This document shows, piece after piece, positions 25,334 through 33,603 of a DNA stretch of 45,679 bases. This stretch comes from Candidatus Gastranaerophilales bacterium (lineage in GTDB: Bacteria > Cyanobacteriota > Vampirovibrionia > Gastranaerophilales > Gastranaerophilaceae): NCBI GenBank assembly GCA_944323675.1, contig CALUTK010000006.1:1-45679 (forward strand), written 5' to 3'. A program made the position numbers and the translations under genes. The notes beneath the pieces are model-generated. The model ran no database searches, was not told where the DNA came from, and saw nothing but the letters and a program-made list of their open reading frames with translations. Numbering within the stretch: position 1 is the first letter of the stretch; each line of letters opens with the position of its first letter.

Positions 25334-26611
25334 ATGATTATTACCCCGATAAATTATCAAAGAAAGATTGAGCCTATGAGTGTGCAAAGACGCACGCCAG
25401 TAAGTTTTTGTGCGCTAAAATCTGATACGTTCAGCCCCTCTCAAGACTATGAAACCAACAGAAAAGCCCGTGACAAATTCTATGAAATTACTGATTTGAA
25501 CAAATATTACTCAAAATTCGATAGAGATAACATAGACAGAATCTACCGCCTTGATATCTGGAAAGAGAATTTAAAAAGGAATTATTACGATAAAAATCCT
25601 GTACTTGCGCTTCAAATATTTGAAAGCATAACCTCGGCGCTGTCATTGGATAACCATGAGCAACCGCCGATTTTCAACGGAAAAGTATTAAATACAACCA
25701 TAGAATTTTTAAAAGGTACTGAAAATTTTCAATCCGCATTCAAAAAAACATATGAAAATACGCTCAGGCATTATATTATAAGCGGAGAATGCGAAGCCGG
25801 CAAAACTGACACGACCTGGGTTAAAATACCTTCCAAACAAACCGCCCCTGAAAATTTTCATGAAAACCTTGAAAAATTAAAAATCCTCTCAAGCCGCAAG
25901 TGGTGCACCAAAGCAACGCACTCACAAGCCTATCTGGAACAGGGCGATTTTTATATATATTACAGCAATGGAGAACCTAAACTTTTTATCCATGCCGCGA
26001 ATAAAGAGATTAAAACCATACAAAGCGGCGGAAATAGCGGAATTATATCCTACAAATATGCTGACATTATAGAAGAATTCATTAAATCGGAACACCTTAC
26101 TGCAGGCAGAAATGAATTAATAAAACTTCAAAAGGCAAAAGATACAAAAACAAAATTTCTCATATTAAAAGAAACTCTTTCTACCGCAATAAAAGAGAAC
26201 AATCAGGTTGAAATATTTAAAGCAGCCGGAATAGAGACAAAAAGAAACTCAGATGGAACATTAACAATTTCACACTACGGTCAGCCCGATGAAGGATTTA
26301 CATATAAAGATTTAGGAATTGACGAAAACAGGTTGCTAAAAAATGTCACGGAAATAGAAGGGAATGCTGATTTTATCCGCTCAAATGCCACAATAGCGAA
26401 TGACTTAAAGAAAATAGGACAGGATGCAAGCTTTATGTATTCAAAAATCAAATCGCTCAACAATCTTGAATACATAGGGCGTCTTGCGAACTTTTTAAAT
26501 ATGCCGAATTTGACAGTACTGCCGAATCTGCAATACGTTGGGGAAAAACTTGCAATTTCCCGCTCCATAAATATTCCAAAGCTTATAAAAGGGATTGTGC
26601 TTTACTTTTAA
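25334..26611 (+). CDS. PcfJ-like protein with C-terminal leucine-rich-like repeats
   Basis: 425 residues, function unknown. The middle carries SSRKWCTKATHSQAYL followed by GDFYIYYSNGEPKLFIHAA, the pattern seen in PcfJ-like proteins of gut bacteria and their mobile elements. From about residue 340 there are ~20-residue repeats of the type LxxIGxxAxFxxSxIxSLxNLxYIG, a solenoid. The N-terminus has PVSFCALKSD and no clear signal peptide. It lies between mnmA and hydG on the same strand, with no visible ribosome site. Database neighbours would be needed to name a role. Confidence 0.6.
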   Translation: MIITPINYQRKIEPMSVQRRTPVSFCALKSDTFSPSQDYETNRKARDKFYEITDLNKYYSKFDRDNIDRIYRLDIWKENLKRNYYDKNPVLALQIFESITSALSLDNHEQPPIFNGKVLNTTIEFLKGTENFQSAFKKTYENTLRHYIISGECEAGKTDTTWVKIPSKQTAPENFHENLEKLKILSSRKWCTKATHSQAYLEQGDFYIYYSNGEPKLFIHAANKEIKTIQSGGNSGIISYKYADIIEEFIKSEHLTAGRNELIKLQKAKDTKTKFLILKETLSTAIKENNQVEIFKAAGIETKRNSDGTLTISHYGQPDEGFTYKDLGIDENRLLKNVTEIEGNADFIRSNATIANDLKKIGQDASFMYSKIKSLNNLEYIGRLANFLNMPNLTVLPNLQYVGEKLAISRSINIPKLIKGIVLYF

Positions 26612-26627
26612 TTTTCAGGGGACTAAC

Positions 26628-26642
26628 ATGGAGGATATATAG
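26628..26642 (+). other. Four-codon upstream ORF (M-E-D-I-stop) before hydG
   Basis: ATGGAGGATATATAG is a minimal frame with its own AGGGG site 6 nt upstream. It ends 12 nt before the hydG ATG and touches the GGGAGAGG of hydG. It may be chance, because GGAGGATATATAG also occurs as a ribosome-site block before ybaB. Confidence 0.3.
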
Positions 26643-26654
26643 GGAGAGGTAAAT

Positions 26655-28073
26655 ATGTATAATCCGAAATCTAAGAAAGCTGAAGAATTTATATCGCATG
26701 AAGAAGTTTTAGAGTCATTAAGTTACGCTGAGAAAAATAAGCACAATAAGGAACTTATAGATTCAATTTTAGAAAAAGCAAGAACCAGACAGGGACTATC
26801 ACACAGAGAAGCGGCAGTGCTTCTGGACTGTGATATTTCGGAAAAGAATGAAGAAATCTTCAAGCTTGCAAACGAAATCAAACAGGATTATTACGGGAAC
26901 AGAATCGTTTTGTTTGCCCCTCTTTATCTTTCAAACTACTGCGTAAACGGCTGTGTTTACTGTCCTTATCACAAACAGAATTCAACAATACCGCGCCGAA
27001 AACTTTCTCAAGAAGAAATCAAAAACGAAGTAATAGCGCTTCAGGATATGGGGCATAAAAGACTCGCAATAGAAGCAGGCGAAGACCCTGTAAATAACCC
27101 TATTGAATATATTCTGGAATCAATAAAAACAATTTACAGCGTAAAGCATAGAAATGGTTCAATCCGCAGAGTCAACGTAAACATTGCGGCAACCAGCGTG
27201 GAAAATTACAGGAAACTCCACGAAGCAGGCATAGGAACCTACGTTCTCTTTCAGGAAACTTATAATAAAGAATCTTACGAAAGACTCCACCCGACAGGCC
27301 CGAAACACAATTATGCCTACCATACGGAAGCAATGGACAGAGCAATGCAGGGCGGAATTGATGATGTAAGCCTCGGCGTATTATTCGGGCTGGAATCTTA
27401 CAGATATGAATTTACGGCGCTTTTAATGCATGCAGAACACCTTGAGGCAACCTACGGAGTAGGACCGCACGCAATAAGCGTTCCGAGAATTAAAAAAGCT
27501 GACGACATCGACCCATCCGCCTTTGATAACGGGATTGACGACGATATTTTTGCCAAGATTGTTGCCTGCATTCGTATTGCAACCCCTTATACAGGCATGA
27601 TTATATCAACAAGAGAATCCGAAAAATGCAGAGAAAGACTCCTTCATTTAGGGATTTCCCAGATGAGCGGCGGTTCCAAAACAAGCGTCGGAGGATACTT
27701 CAACCCGATGCCGGAAGATGAAAATTCCGCACAATTTGATATTTCTGACAGACGTCCGCTTGATGAAGTCATTAAATGGCTGATGAATCTTGGGTATCTG
27801 CCGAGCTTCTGCACAGCCTGCTACAGAAAAGGCAGAACAGGCGACAGATTTATGGAAATCTGCAAACACCAGCAGATTAAAAACTTCTGCCACCCGAACG
27901 CCATAATGACACTCAAAGAATACCTTGAAGATTATGCGTCCAAGGAAACCAGAGAAACTGGCAACAAATTAATCGCAAAAGAAGTTGAAACTTTAGACAA
28001 CGCAGAAATTAAAAGAATTGTTTTAGAAGATTTGGGAAAAATTGAGCATGGAGAAAGAGACTTCCGTTTCTAA
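26655..28073 (+). CDS. hydG: [FeFe]-hydrogenase H-cluster maturase HydG
   Basis: 472-residue radical SAM tyrosine lyase that makes CO and cyanide for the H-cluster. The radical SAM motif is C96-x3-C100-x2-C103 (CVNGCVYC). The C-terminal auxiliary-cluster motif has C386 and C389 (FCTACYRKGRTGDRF) and C403. The length and C-terminal cysteines separate it from ThiH. GGGAGAGG lies just before the ATG. HydE, HydF and the hydrogenase itself are not in the window. The stop overlaps the start of the prepilin gene by 26 bp. Confidence 0.92.
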   Translation: MYNPKSKKAEEFISHEEVLESLSYAEKNKHNKELIDSILEKARTRQGLSHREAAVLLDCDISEKNEEIFKLANEIKQDYYGNRIVLFAPLYLSNYCVNGCVYCPYHKQNSTIPRRKLSQEEIKNEVIALQDMGHKRLAIEAGEDPVNNPIEYILESIKTIYSVKHRNGSIRRVNVNIAATSVENYRKLHEAGIGTYVLFQETYNKESYERLHPTGPKHNYAYHTEAMDRAMQGGIDDVSLGVLFGLESYRYEFTALLMHAEHLEATYGVGPHAISVPRIKKADDIDPSAFDNGIDDDIFAKIVACIRIATPYTGMIISTRESEKCRERLLHLGISQMSGGSKTSVGGYFNPMPEDENSAQFDISDRRPLDEVIKWLMNLGYLPSFCTACYRKGRTGDRFMEICKHQQIKNFCHPNAIMTLKEYLEDYASKETRETGNKLIAKEVETLDNAEIKRIVLEDLGKIEHGERDFRF

Positions 28074-28797
28074 AAAGAACGGCTTTACGCTTGCCGAAAC
28101 CCTTATAACAACAGGAATTATAGGGGTAATAGCAGCAATAATGTTTAATATAATAACCCCGTCAATAAAAGACTCAACCGCAACCAGCCGGCTGAAAAAG
28201 ACGTATTCATCGCTTCAGCAGGCATTATTACAGGCTGTAGCGGAAAACGGCGAAGTCGAAAACTGGGGAATATCTATGGAACCGGGGCTTGGCGGCGAAA
28301 AAATTCTTTTAAAAAATATCGGGAAACATCTGAATACCGTAAAAATATGCGAAAACGGTTCTGGCTGCTACCCTAACAGAACCTACAAAAACATTGACGG
28401 TTCTTCCTACGTCAACTGGAATATTCTACCTGATCGTTCGGCAGCGATTCTTTCTGACGGGACTATGATAATGTTTAACACTTCATCGGCAAGCAAAGTG
28501 AGCGACTTCGGACAAATTTACGTTGATATCAACGGAGCAAAACCTCCTAATCAGATAGGAGTCGATTTCTTTTACTTTTATATTTTTAAAAACAGCCTTA
28601 TACCATCCGGCGCACCTGCGAAATTCGGAAACGATTTTTTTGTAAAAAACTGTATGAAAAATGCAGGATTTGCCTGTGCCGCATGGGTTATCTATAACGA
28701 AAACCTTGATTATCAGTATTGCTCGGATTTAAGCTGGGAAAAGAAACACCGGTGCAAATATTCTCAAAAATTCTTCAAACACACAGCTGCTTTATAA
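28048..28797 (+). CDS. Type IV pilin-like (prepilin) protein
   Basis: About 249 residues with an N-terminal class III signal: a short basic leader, then G12|F13-T-L-A-E17 followed by a hydrophobic helix (TLITTGIIGVIAAIMF). Cleavage and N-methylation by a prepilin peptidase would be expected. Cysteine pairs later in the chain (CENGSGCYP, CMKNAGFACAAW) suggest disulfides in the exported head. Many such pseudopilins occur in Gastranaerophilales-type genomes. The start is ATG 28048 inside the end of hydG. The 3' end overlaps convergent fmt by 23 bp. Confidence 0.85.
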   Translation: MEKETSVSKKNGFTLAETLITTGIIGVIAAIMFNIITPSIKDSTATSRLKKTYSSLQQALLQAVAENGEVENWGISMEPGLGGEKILLKNIGKHLNTVKICENGSGCYPNRTYKNIDGSSYVNWNILPDRSAAILSDGTMIMFNTSSASKVSDFGQIYVDINGAKPPNQIGVDFFYFYIFKNSLIPSGAPAKFGNDFFVKNCMKNAGFACAAWVIYNENLDYQYCSDLSWEKKHRCKYSQKFFKHTAAL

Positions 28798-29701
28798 TAA
28801 AATCAGTCAACCAAGGGAAACGGTAAAGTTTTAAGTTATCCATTTTTAAAGCTTTGCCGTCACAAGTAGCAACCGTAAGTGACGCCTTATCTTTTGCAAT
28901 AATCTGTCCTGTTTTACCGGTGCCATCGACTATTTCAACGTTATACGGATTCACTATAAAAAACGAATTGCCGCACTCTAGATAAACAGGAAGCCATGGA
29001 TGAAAAGCTTTTATATGCCGGACTAATTCTACTGAAGATTCTTTTTCAAAATTGAGCGTCATATCCTCGGGTTTAACGTTTTCATAGTAACTTGCCTGAT
29101 TTTCATCCTGCGGAACCGGAATAACAAGACCTTCGCCGAGTTTTGTAATAACTTCAGAACATAAAAGTCTTGCCTGAAAAACAGTCTTATTTTTAAGCTC
29201 TTTTCCCGTATCGCCCGACAAAATTTCAACCTCTGACTGAGCTAAAATCGGACCGCGGTCAAATTTTTCCGTCATAAGATGAAACGTCACGCCTGATTTT
29301 TCCTCCCCATGCCAGATAGTCTGCAGATAAGGATTAGGTCCGCGGTACTTTGGTAAAAGCGACGGATGAACATTTACAGTGCCTATTACCGGAACATCGA
29401 TAATCTCTTTTTTAAGTTTTTCTGACCACGTTCCGACAATTACGATATCAACATTTTCCTTAATCAAAAACCGCTTAAATTCTTCTGAATTAGCTGATTT
29501 AAAAGATAAATCACGAAATTTATGTTTTTTTATAAGGGTATATTCCGGAGAACTTTTAAAAAAATCATACAGTTTCAAAAAAAGCGGATGAAACTTTAAT
29601 CTTTCATACCTGAATACACCTGCAATTTCGCAATTTGCAAGCATAACCCCTCTTATAAGATTAGAGAGCATTGAGCCTTTTCCAAGAATAACGACCTTCA
29701 T
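28775..29701 (-). CDS. fmt: Methionyl-tRNA formyltransferase (or related formyltransferase)
   Basis: 308-residue 10-formyl-THF-dependent formyltransferase. The catalytic block is NVHPSLLPKYRGPNPY (Asn-x-His and SLLP), followed by SGVTFHLMTEKFDRGPI with the aspartate, and a C-terminal OB-like domain from about residue 210. The likely job is formylation of initiator Met-tRNA. The neighbourhood lacks def, so a sugar formyltransferase is an alternative. The ATG overlaps the TGA of the matrixin gene (ATGA), so the two are coupled. Confidence 0.8.
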   Translation of the reverse strand: MKVVILGKGSMLSNLIRGVMLANCEIAGVFRYERLKFHPLFLKLYDFFKSSPEYTLIKKHKFRDLSFKSANSEEFKRFLIKENVDIVIVGTWSEKLKKEIIDVPVIGTVNVHPSLLPKYRGPNPYLQTIWHGEEKSGVTFHLMTEKFDRGPILAQSEVEILSGDTGKELKNKTVFQARLLCSEVITKLGEGLVIPVPQDENQASYYENVKPEDMTLNFEKESSVELVRHIKAFHPWLPVYLECGNSFFIVNPYNVEIVDGTGKTGQIIAKDKASLTVATCDGKALKMDNLKLYRFPWLTDFIIKQLCV

Positions 29702-30486
29702 TTCTTACTGTCCCTTTTATTTTTGAGGAAAAACTGTTTCATATCCTCGGATAGTTTCACATTTTGGAGCGACATGTGGTATTTTCTTAAAAGTGCAATA
29801 TTTTCCTGCTCATCAAGCAAATCCCTTTCTGGAATTTTTATATCGTTTTTAACTTTTTCAAATTCACTCGGGGCATTTCTATTCATTACCTTAAAAATAA
29901 TCTCATCAATATCAGAGCCGCCCATAGAGTATTGAGAAGCAATATCAGCAACAGTTGCGCCCTGCGGAAGCCGATAAAGCCAGTTAACTGTAAGAACATC
30001 GCCTTCCGAGACTCTATGCACCCCCTTCTGGTGCGGGGTGTACATAATATCAGTTTTATAAGGACTGTGCCCTAAACCTATTGCATGCCCGATTTCGTGG
30101 AGTATTGTATGATAGACCTCGCTTTCGTCCCCGTAATCTCCGTGGATATACCCGTCAGTAAGTCCGATTGCAACTTCAGCACCATATAGGCGGTTTGCCC
30201 CGTCAAAAGAGAAATAACAATGCCCGAGCGCTTTTCTTTCTACCCTCTTCCAATCCACGTTAACATTAGATTCAAGCAGAGTCTTTACAAAAGTAAAAGA
30301 GACTTTGCCTTTTGTTGCAGTCTGCCATTCTTCACAGGCACGGCGCACCATCCCTCTGTATTTATAATCCTCCCCTTGCTTTGAATAAAACTTCATTGGC
30401 GCTACATAAACTTTTAAAGGCATATAAGTCCACCTCATTAAGCGCCCGTTCTTTAACGATTGTGAAACATAAGTTTTACTCTGCAT
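29698..30486 (-). CDS. Matrixin-like (metzincin) metalloprotease
   Basis: 262-residue zinc protease-like protein. H130-E131-x2-H134-x5-H140 (HEIGHAIGLGH) and the Met-turn M148 (DIMYT) define a metzincin of the M10/matrixin type. The domain spans about residues 20-155; the rest is a lysine-rich tail. There is no signal peptide, which is unusual for a matrixin. The start is ATG 30486: TACAAT ends 6 nt before it, and TTGCAC is 17 bp upstream of that, with no Shine-Dalgarno sequence, so a leaderless mRNA is likely. The last codons overlap fmt. Confidence 0.85.
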   Translation of the reverse strand: MQSKTYVSQSLKNGRLMRWTYMPLKVYVAPMKFYSKQGEDYKYRGMVRRACEEWQTATKGKVSFTFVKTLLESNVNVDWKRVERKALGHCYFSFDGANRLYGAEVAIGLTDGYIHGDYGDESEVYHTILHEIGHAIGLGHSPYKTDIMYTPHQKGVHRVSEGDVLTVNWLYRLPQGATVADIASQYSMGGSDIDEIIFKVMNRNAPSEFEKVKNDIKIPERDLLDEQENIALLRKYHMSLQNVKLSEDMKQFFLKNKRDSKK

Positions 30487-30492
30487 ATTTTT

Positions 30493-30521
30493 ATTGTATA
30501 ATAAAAACAAGGGCGGTGCAA
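30493..30521 (-). promoter_or_regulatory. Leaderless-type promoter of the matrixin gene
   Basis: TTGCAC (30516-30521), 17 bp, TACAAT (30493-30498), then 6 nt to the ATG at 30486. Transcription should start at or beside the A of ATG. Confidence 0.65.
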
Positions 30522-30594
30522 TAAATAAAGGTATCCGACCCGTCAGATGAACGAATTAAAACGGACTACACAGACTAAGGAGGATATATAGACC

Positions 30595-30912
30595 ATGAAT
30601 ATCATGCAGATTATGAAACAGGCTCAGAGTGTGCAGGCAAAACTTAAAGCCTCTCAGGAAGAACTTGCAAAAATGGAATTAACAGGAGAAGCTGCAGGCG
30701 GCGCTGTTAAAGTTACCTGCGATGGTCAGGGAAAATTCAAATCAATTAAATTAGATGCTAATGCCCTTTCAATCAGCAGCGAAACTGCAGAAGAATTGGA
30801 AGACGTAATTACTGTTGCAATCAACCAGGCAAGCGCAAAAGCCACAAAAGAAATGGAAGCTAAAATGAAGCAGGCAACAGGCGGGTTAAATATTCCGGGT
30901 CTCGGTTTCTAA
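30595..30912 (+). CDS. ybaB: YbaB/EbfC family nucleoid-associated protein
   Basis: 105-residue small DNA-binding dimer of the YbaB/EbfC family. It opens MNIMQIMKQAQSVQAKLKAS, has the conserved GEAAGGAVKVTCDGQGKFKSI strand block and a C-terminal amphipathic helix, with a glycine-rich tail. AAGGAGG lies before the ATG. It is paired with recR through a TAATG overlap, as in many bacteria, where the pair acts in DNA repair and nucleoid organisation. Confidence 0.93.
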   Translation: MNIMQIMKQAQSVQAKLKASQEELAKMELTGEAAGGAVKVTCDGQGKFKSIKLDANALSISSETAEELEDVITVAINQASAKATKEMEAKMKQATGGLNIPGLGF

Positions 30913-31508
30913 TGATATACCCGAAATCAATAGCTACATTAATAGAGCACTTCCAGAAATTTCCGTCTGTCGGACCAAAATCCGCACAGCGTATGGCATT
31001 TTACTTACTCAGAATGCCAATATCAGAAGTCAGAAAATTTGCTGAAAGTATTGTTGAAGCAAAAGAAAACACGCACACATGCGAAATTTGTTTTAACCTT
31101 TCTTCAACAAGTCCGTGCGAAATCTGTCAGTCGCCTAAACGAGACCGCACGACTATTTGCGTTGTTGCGGAAACAAAGGATTTAATTGCTATTGAAAAAA
31201 CAAATGAATATAAAGGGCTTTATCATGTCTTGCAGGGGTTAATCTCCCCTATGGACGGTATAGGCGCGGATGACATAAGAATAAAAGAATTGCTTACACG
31301 ATTAACCGATGAAAATGTAAAAGAGGTAATTCTTGCCCTCAGCCCGTCAGTTGAAGGGGAAGCCACAAGCCTTTATTTAAGCAAACTTATAAAGCCTTTC
31401 GGGATAAAAATATCAAGAATTGCCTTCGGGCTTCCTGTCGGGGCGGATTTAGAGTATGCGGATGAAATAACAATCGCCCGCGCTATTGAAGGCAGACGTG
31501 AAATTTAA
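30912..31508 (+). CDS. recR: Recombination protein RecR
   Basis: 198-residue RecR of the RecFOR pathway. It has the HhH-type N-terminus (FQKFPSVGPKSAQRMAFYLL), the four-cysteine zinc finger CEICFNLSSTSPCEICQSP, and the Toprim domain with VVAETKDLIAIEKT and the end block LPVGADLEYAD. Its ATG shares the last base of the ybaB stop. The stop codon abuts the repeat at 31508. Confidence 0.95.
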   Translation: MIYPKSIATLIEHFQKFPSVGPKSAQRMAFYLLRMPISEVRKFAESIVEAKENTHTCEICFNLSSTSPCEICQSPKRDRTTICVVAETKDLIAIEKTNEYKGLYHVLQGLISPMDGIGADDIRIKELLTRLTDENVKEVILALSPSVEGEATSLYLSKLIKPFGIKISRIAFGLPVGADLEYADEITIARAIEGRREI

Positions 31509-31663
31509 TGTCATTCAGAGGGCGAAGCCAGAAAGAATCCAGCTTTTATGGTGTGAAGCGTGATGTGTAAAGAGTAAAGTGACTAATTTTTGTTGAACCA
31601 TTCACTACTCACTATTCACTAAAAAAAGTCTGGATTGCTTCGGCTAAAGCCTCGCAATGACAT
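31508..31663. repeat. MITE-like repeat of the 'gtcattgcgag' family
   Basis: Imperfect inverted ends (about 35 bp): ATGTCATTCAGAGGGCGAAG at 31508 onward, and the reverse complement of the block ending at 31663 (ATGTCATTGCGAGGCTTTAG). The same end motif recurs at 22818, 45340 and 45598. From 31664 to 31748 I see no further feature. Confidence 0.6.
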
Positions 31664-31748
31664 CACATCCCTGCACAACTTGATGGTGAGGAGAAGAAAA
31701 ATTTTCACTCTTTAACGCCTCACTTTTCACAAATTCTCCCCTTAGCTA

Positions 31749-31777
31749 TTGCCTGATTATTAAAAATGAGATAAACT
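31749..31777 (+). promoter_or_regulatory. Leaderless-type promoter of the oppF-like gene
   Basis: TTGCCT (31749-31754), 17 bp, TAAACT (31772-31777), then 6 nt to the ATG at 31784. No Shine-Dalgarno sequence is present. Confidence 0.5.
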
Positions 31778-31783
31778 TCATTT

Positions 31784-32746
31784 ATGAGCGGAAATTTACT
31801 TGAAATTAAAGATTTGTACGTTGAATACAAATCAAATAAAGGGATAATCGGCGGTACAGAAATTATCCACGCCGTGAACGGGGTTAATATTGAAATAAAA
31901 AAAGGGGAGATTCTTGCTGTTGCGGGAGAATCCGGCTGCGGCAAATCAACGCTTGCAAAAGCTGTAATAAGACTTGAAGATTCTAAATCCGGCGAAATAG
32001 ATTTTAACGGAGAAAATGTCTTATCTATGGATAAGAAAGCCTTAAAAAATTTCCGTAAAACAGCCCAGATGGTATTTCAAAACCCTTATTCAAGCTTAAA
32101 CCCTAAGATGAAAATCGGAGAGACCCTGAAAGAACCGCTCAAAATTAATACACAATTTTCAGACAGCCAAATTTCAGAAATAATAAAAGAAAAAATAAAA
32201 AAAGTCGGATTAAGCGAGGATTGTCTCAAATTATACCCGCATGAATTCTCAGGCGGACAGCGGCAGAGGATTGCAATAGCAAGGGCGCTGGTTTTAAACC
32301 CTGAATTCATCCTTGCAGATGAACCCGTCAGCGCGCTTGATGTAAGTATTCAAGCGCAAATTATTAACCTTCTGAAAGAATTAAAAGAGGATTACAACCT
32401 TACATTTATGCTCATAACCCACGATATGAGCGTGATTAAGTATCTTGCGGACAGGGTTGCCATTATGTATTTAGGGGAAATTGTCGAAATAGGGTCAACA
32501 GAAGAAATATTCAATAACCCGAAACATCCTTACACAAAAGCCCTTTTGAGTGCAGTTCCGCAAATTACAGGCGAGACAAAAACGAGAATTATACTAAAAG
32601 GGGAACTCCCCTCACCTGCAAACCTTCCGAAAGGCTGTAAATTTAACACACGCTGTCCAAACTGTTTCGGAACCTGTGAGCACGTTCAGCCGGAAAATAT
32701 CCAAATTTCAGATACTCATTTTGTAAAATGTTTTTTATATAAGTAG
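31784..32746 (+). CDS. Oligopeptide/dipeptide ABC transporter ATP-binding protein
   Basis: 320-residue ATPase of the OppF/DppF type. Walker A is GESGCGKST, the Q-loop is in MVFQNPYSSLNP, the ABC signature is FSGGQRQR, Walker B is FILADEPVSALD, and the H-loop is in LITHDMS. The C-terminal oligopeptide-transporter extension has the cysteine motif C-x5-C-x3-C-x3-C (CKFNTRCPNCFGTC), which may hold a metal. No permease, binding protein or OppD partner is adjacent, so the rest of the transporter is encoded elsewhere. Confidence 0.9.
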   Translation: MSGNLLEIKDLYVEYKSNKGIIGGTEIIHAVNGVNIEIKKGEILAVAGESGCGKSTLAKAVIRLEDSKSGEIDFNGENVLSMDKKALKNFRKTAQMVFQNPYSSLNPKMKIGETLKEPLKINTQFSDSQISEIIKEKIKKVGLSEDCLKLYPHEFSGGQRQRIAIARALVLNPEFILADEPVSALDVSIQAQIINLLKELKEDYNLTFMLITHDMSVIKYLADRVAIMYLGEIVEIGSTEEIFNNPKHPYTKALLSAVPQITGETKTRIILKGELPSPANLPKGCKFNTRCPNCFGTCEHVQPENIQISDTHFVKCFLYK

Positions 32747-32782
32747 CAAAATTTTAGATTCACGAAATTTCATAAATTTGTT

Positions 32783-33562
32783 ATGTACGAACTTACAAGA
32801 ACAGCAAAGCTTCCCATCTCCGCAATACGCGGAAGCGGCCGGCAAAGAGAAATCTTATCCGACAAATATTTCAAAGATTTTTGCAGAAGAATATCTGTTA
32901 AATTAAATTCTGACAGCATAAGTACTGATGAAATAAAAAATGCGTTTATACAAACTATCCCCCATAAAATCGGAATTCAATTCAGAAATATCGGCAAAAA
33001 ATACTGGGATTCCAATTACGCCTATGAAGGAACTACAACGAGCATGATACGCGGGAAAAATAAAAAAGTCAGCGGATACGTTGTAATGCTTCCTCTGGAT
33101 GACTCAAACAAATGCTTAAAACTGGAGAATCTTAACATCCTGCTGCACGAAATGAAACATATATACAACTACATAACAAACCCCAAAATGCTGAATGCTG
33201 GCCTATATACCCCGCAAAAACTGATTGACTTTTACGACGAAAAAATTTATCCGCGCAATGAAATTAAACTGGAAAAACTTGCAGAGCGGACAACAAACGC
33301 TATTAAAAGACGACCATACTACACACAGGTAGATTTTTTGCAATATTGCAGATATGAACTTAAAAATGAAATAAGTGCATTCAATGCAGAAAAATACTAT
33401 AATGAATTACAAAAAGAACATCCCGAAACAATTAAGCGGAAAAGATTTTTTAATGATATAGAGTTTTTCCAGATGAGAGAAAAGCTTTCCATTATCGAAA
33501 ATCTTTTGAAAAAAGAACTCTCAAAACTCCGTGAAGAAAATAAATCCTTGTACTCAAAGTAA
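32783..33562 (+). CDS. Putative zinc peptidase-like protein with HExxH (paralogue 1)
   Basis: 259 residues, no family recognised. H122-E123-M-K-H126 (LHEMKH) is followed by IYNYITNP, and 70 residues later by QVDFLQYCRYELKNEISAF, where E196 could be the third zinc ligand as in gluzincins. The next gene encodes a paralogue with the same spacing. No signal peptide or membrane segment. The C-terminus is a charged helix. A CATAAA ends 6 nt before the ATG, but no -35 or ribosome site is visible. Proteolytic activity is inferred only from motifs. Confidence 0.6.
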   Translation: MYELTRTAKLPISAIRGSGRQREILSDKYFKDFCRRISVKLNSDSISTDEIKNAFIQTIPHKIGIQFRNIGKKYWDSNYAYEGTTTSMIRGKNKKVSGYVVMLPLDDSNKCLKLENLNILLHEMKHIYNYITNPKMLNAGLYTPQKLIDFYDEKIYPRNEIKLEKLAERTTNAIKRRPYYTQVDFLQYCRYELKNEISAFNAEKYYNELQKEHPETIKRKRFFNDIEFFQMREKLSIIENLLKKELSKLREENKSLYSK

Positions 33563-33603
33563 CGTCAAGAATTAATATTCATCAGGCAATTTTACAGCTT
33601 CAG

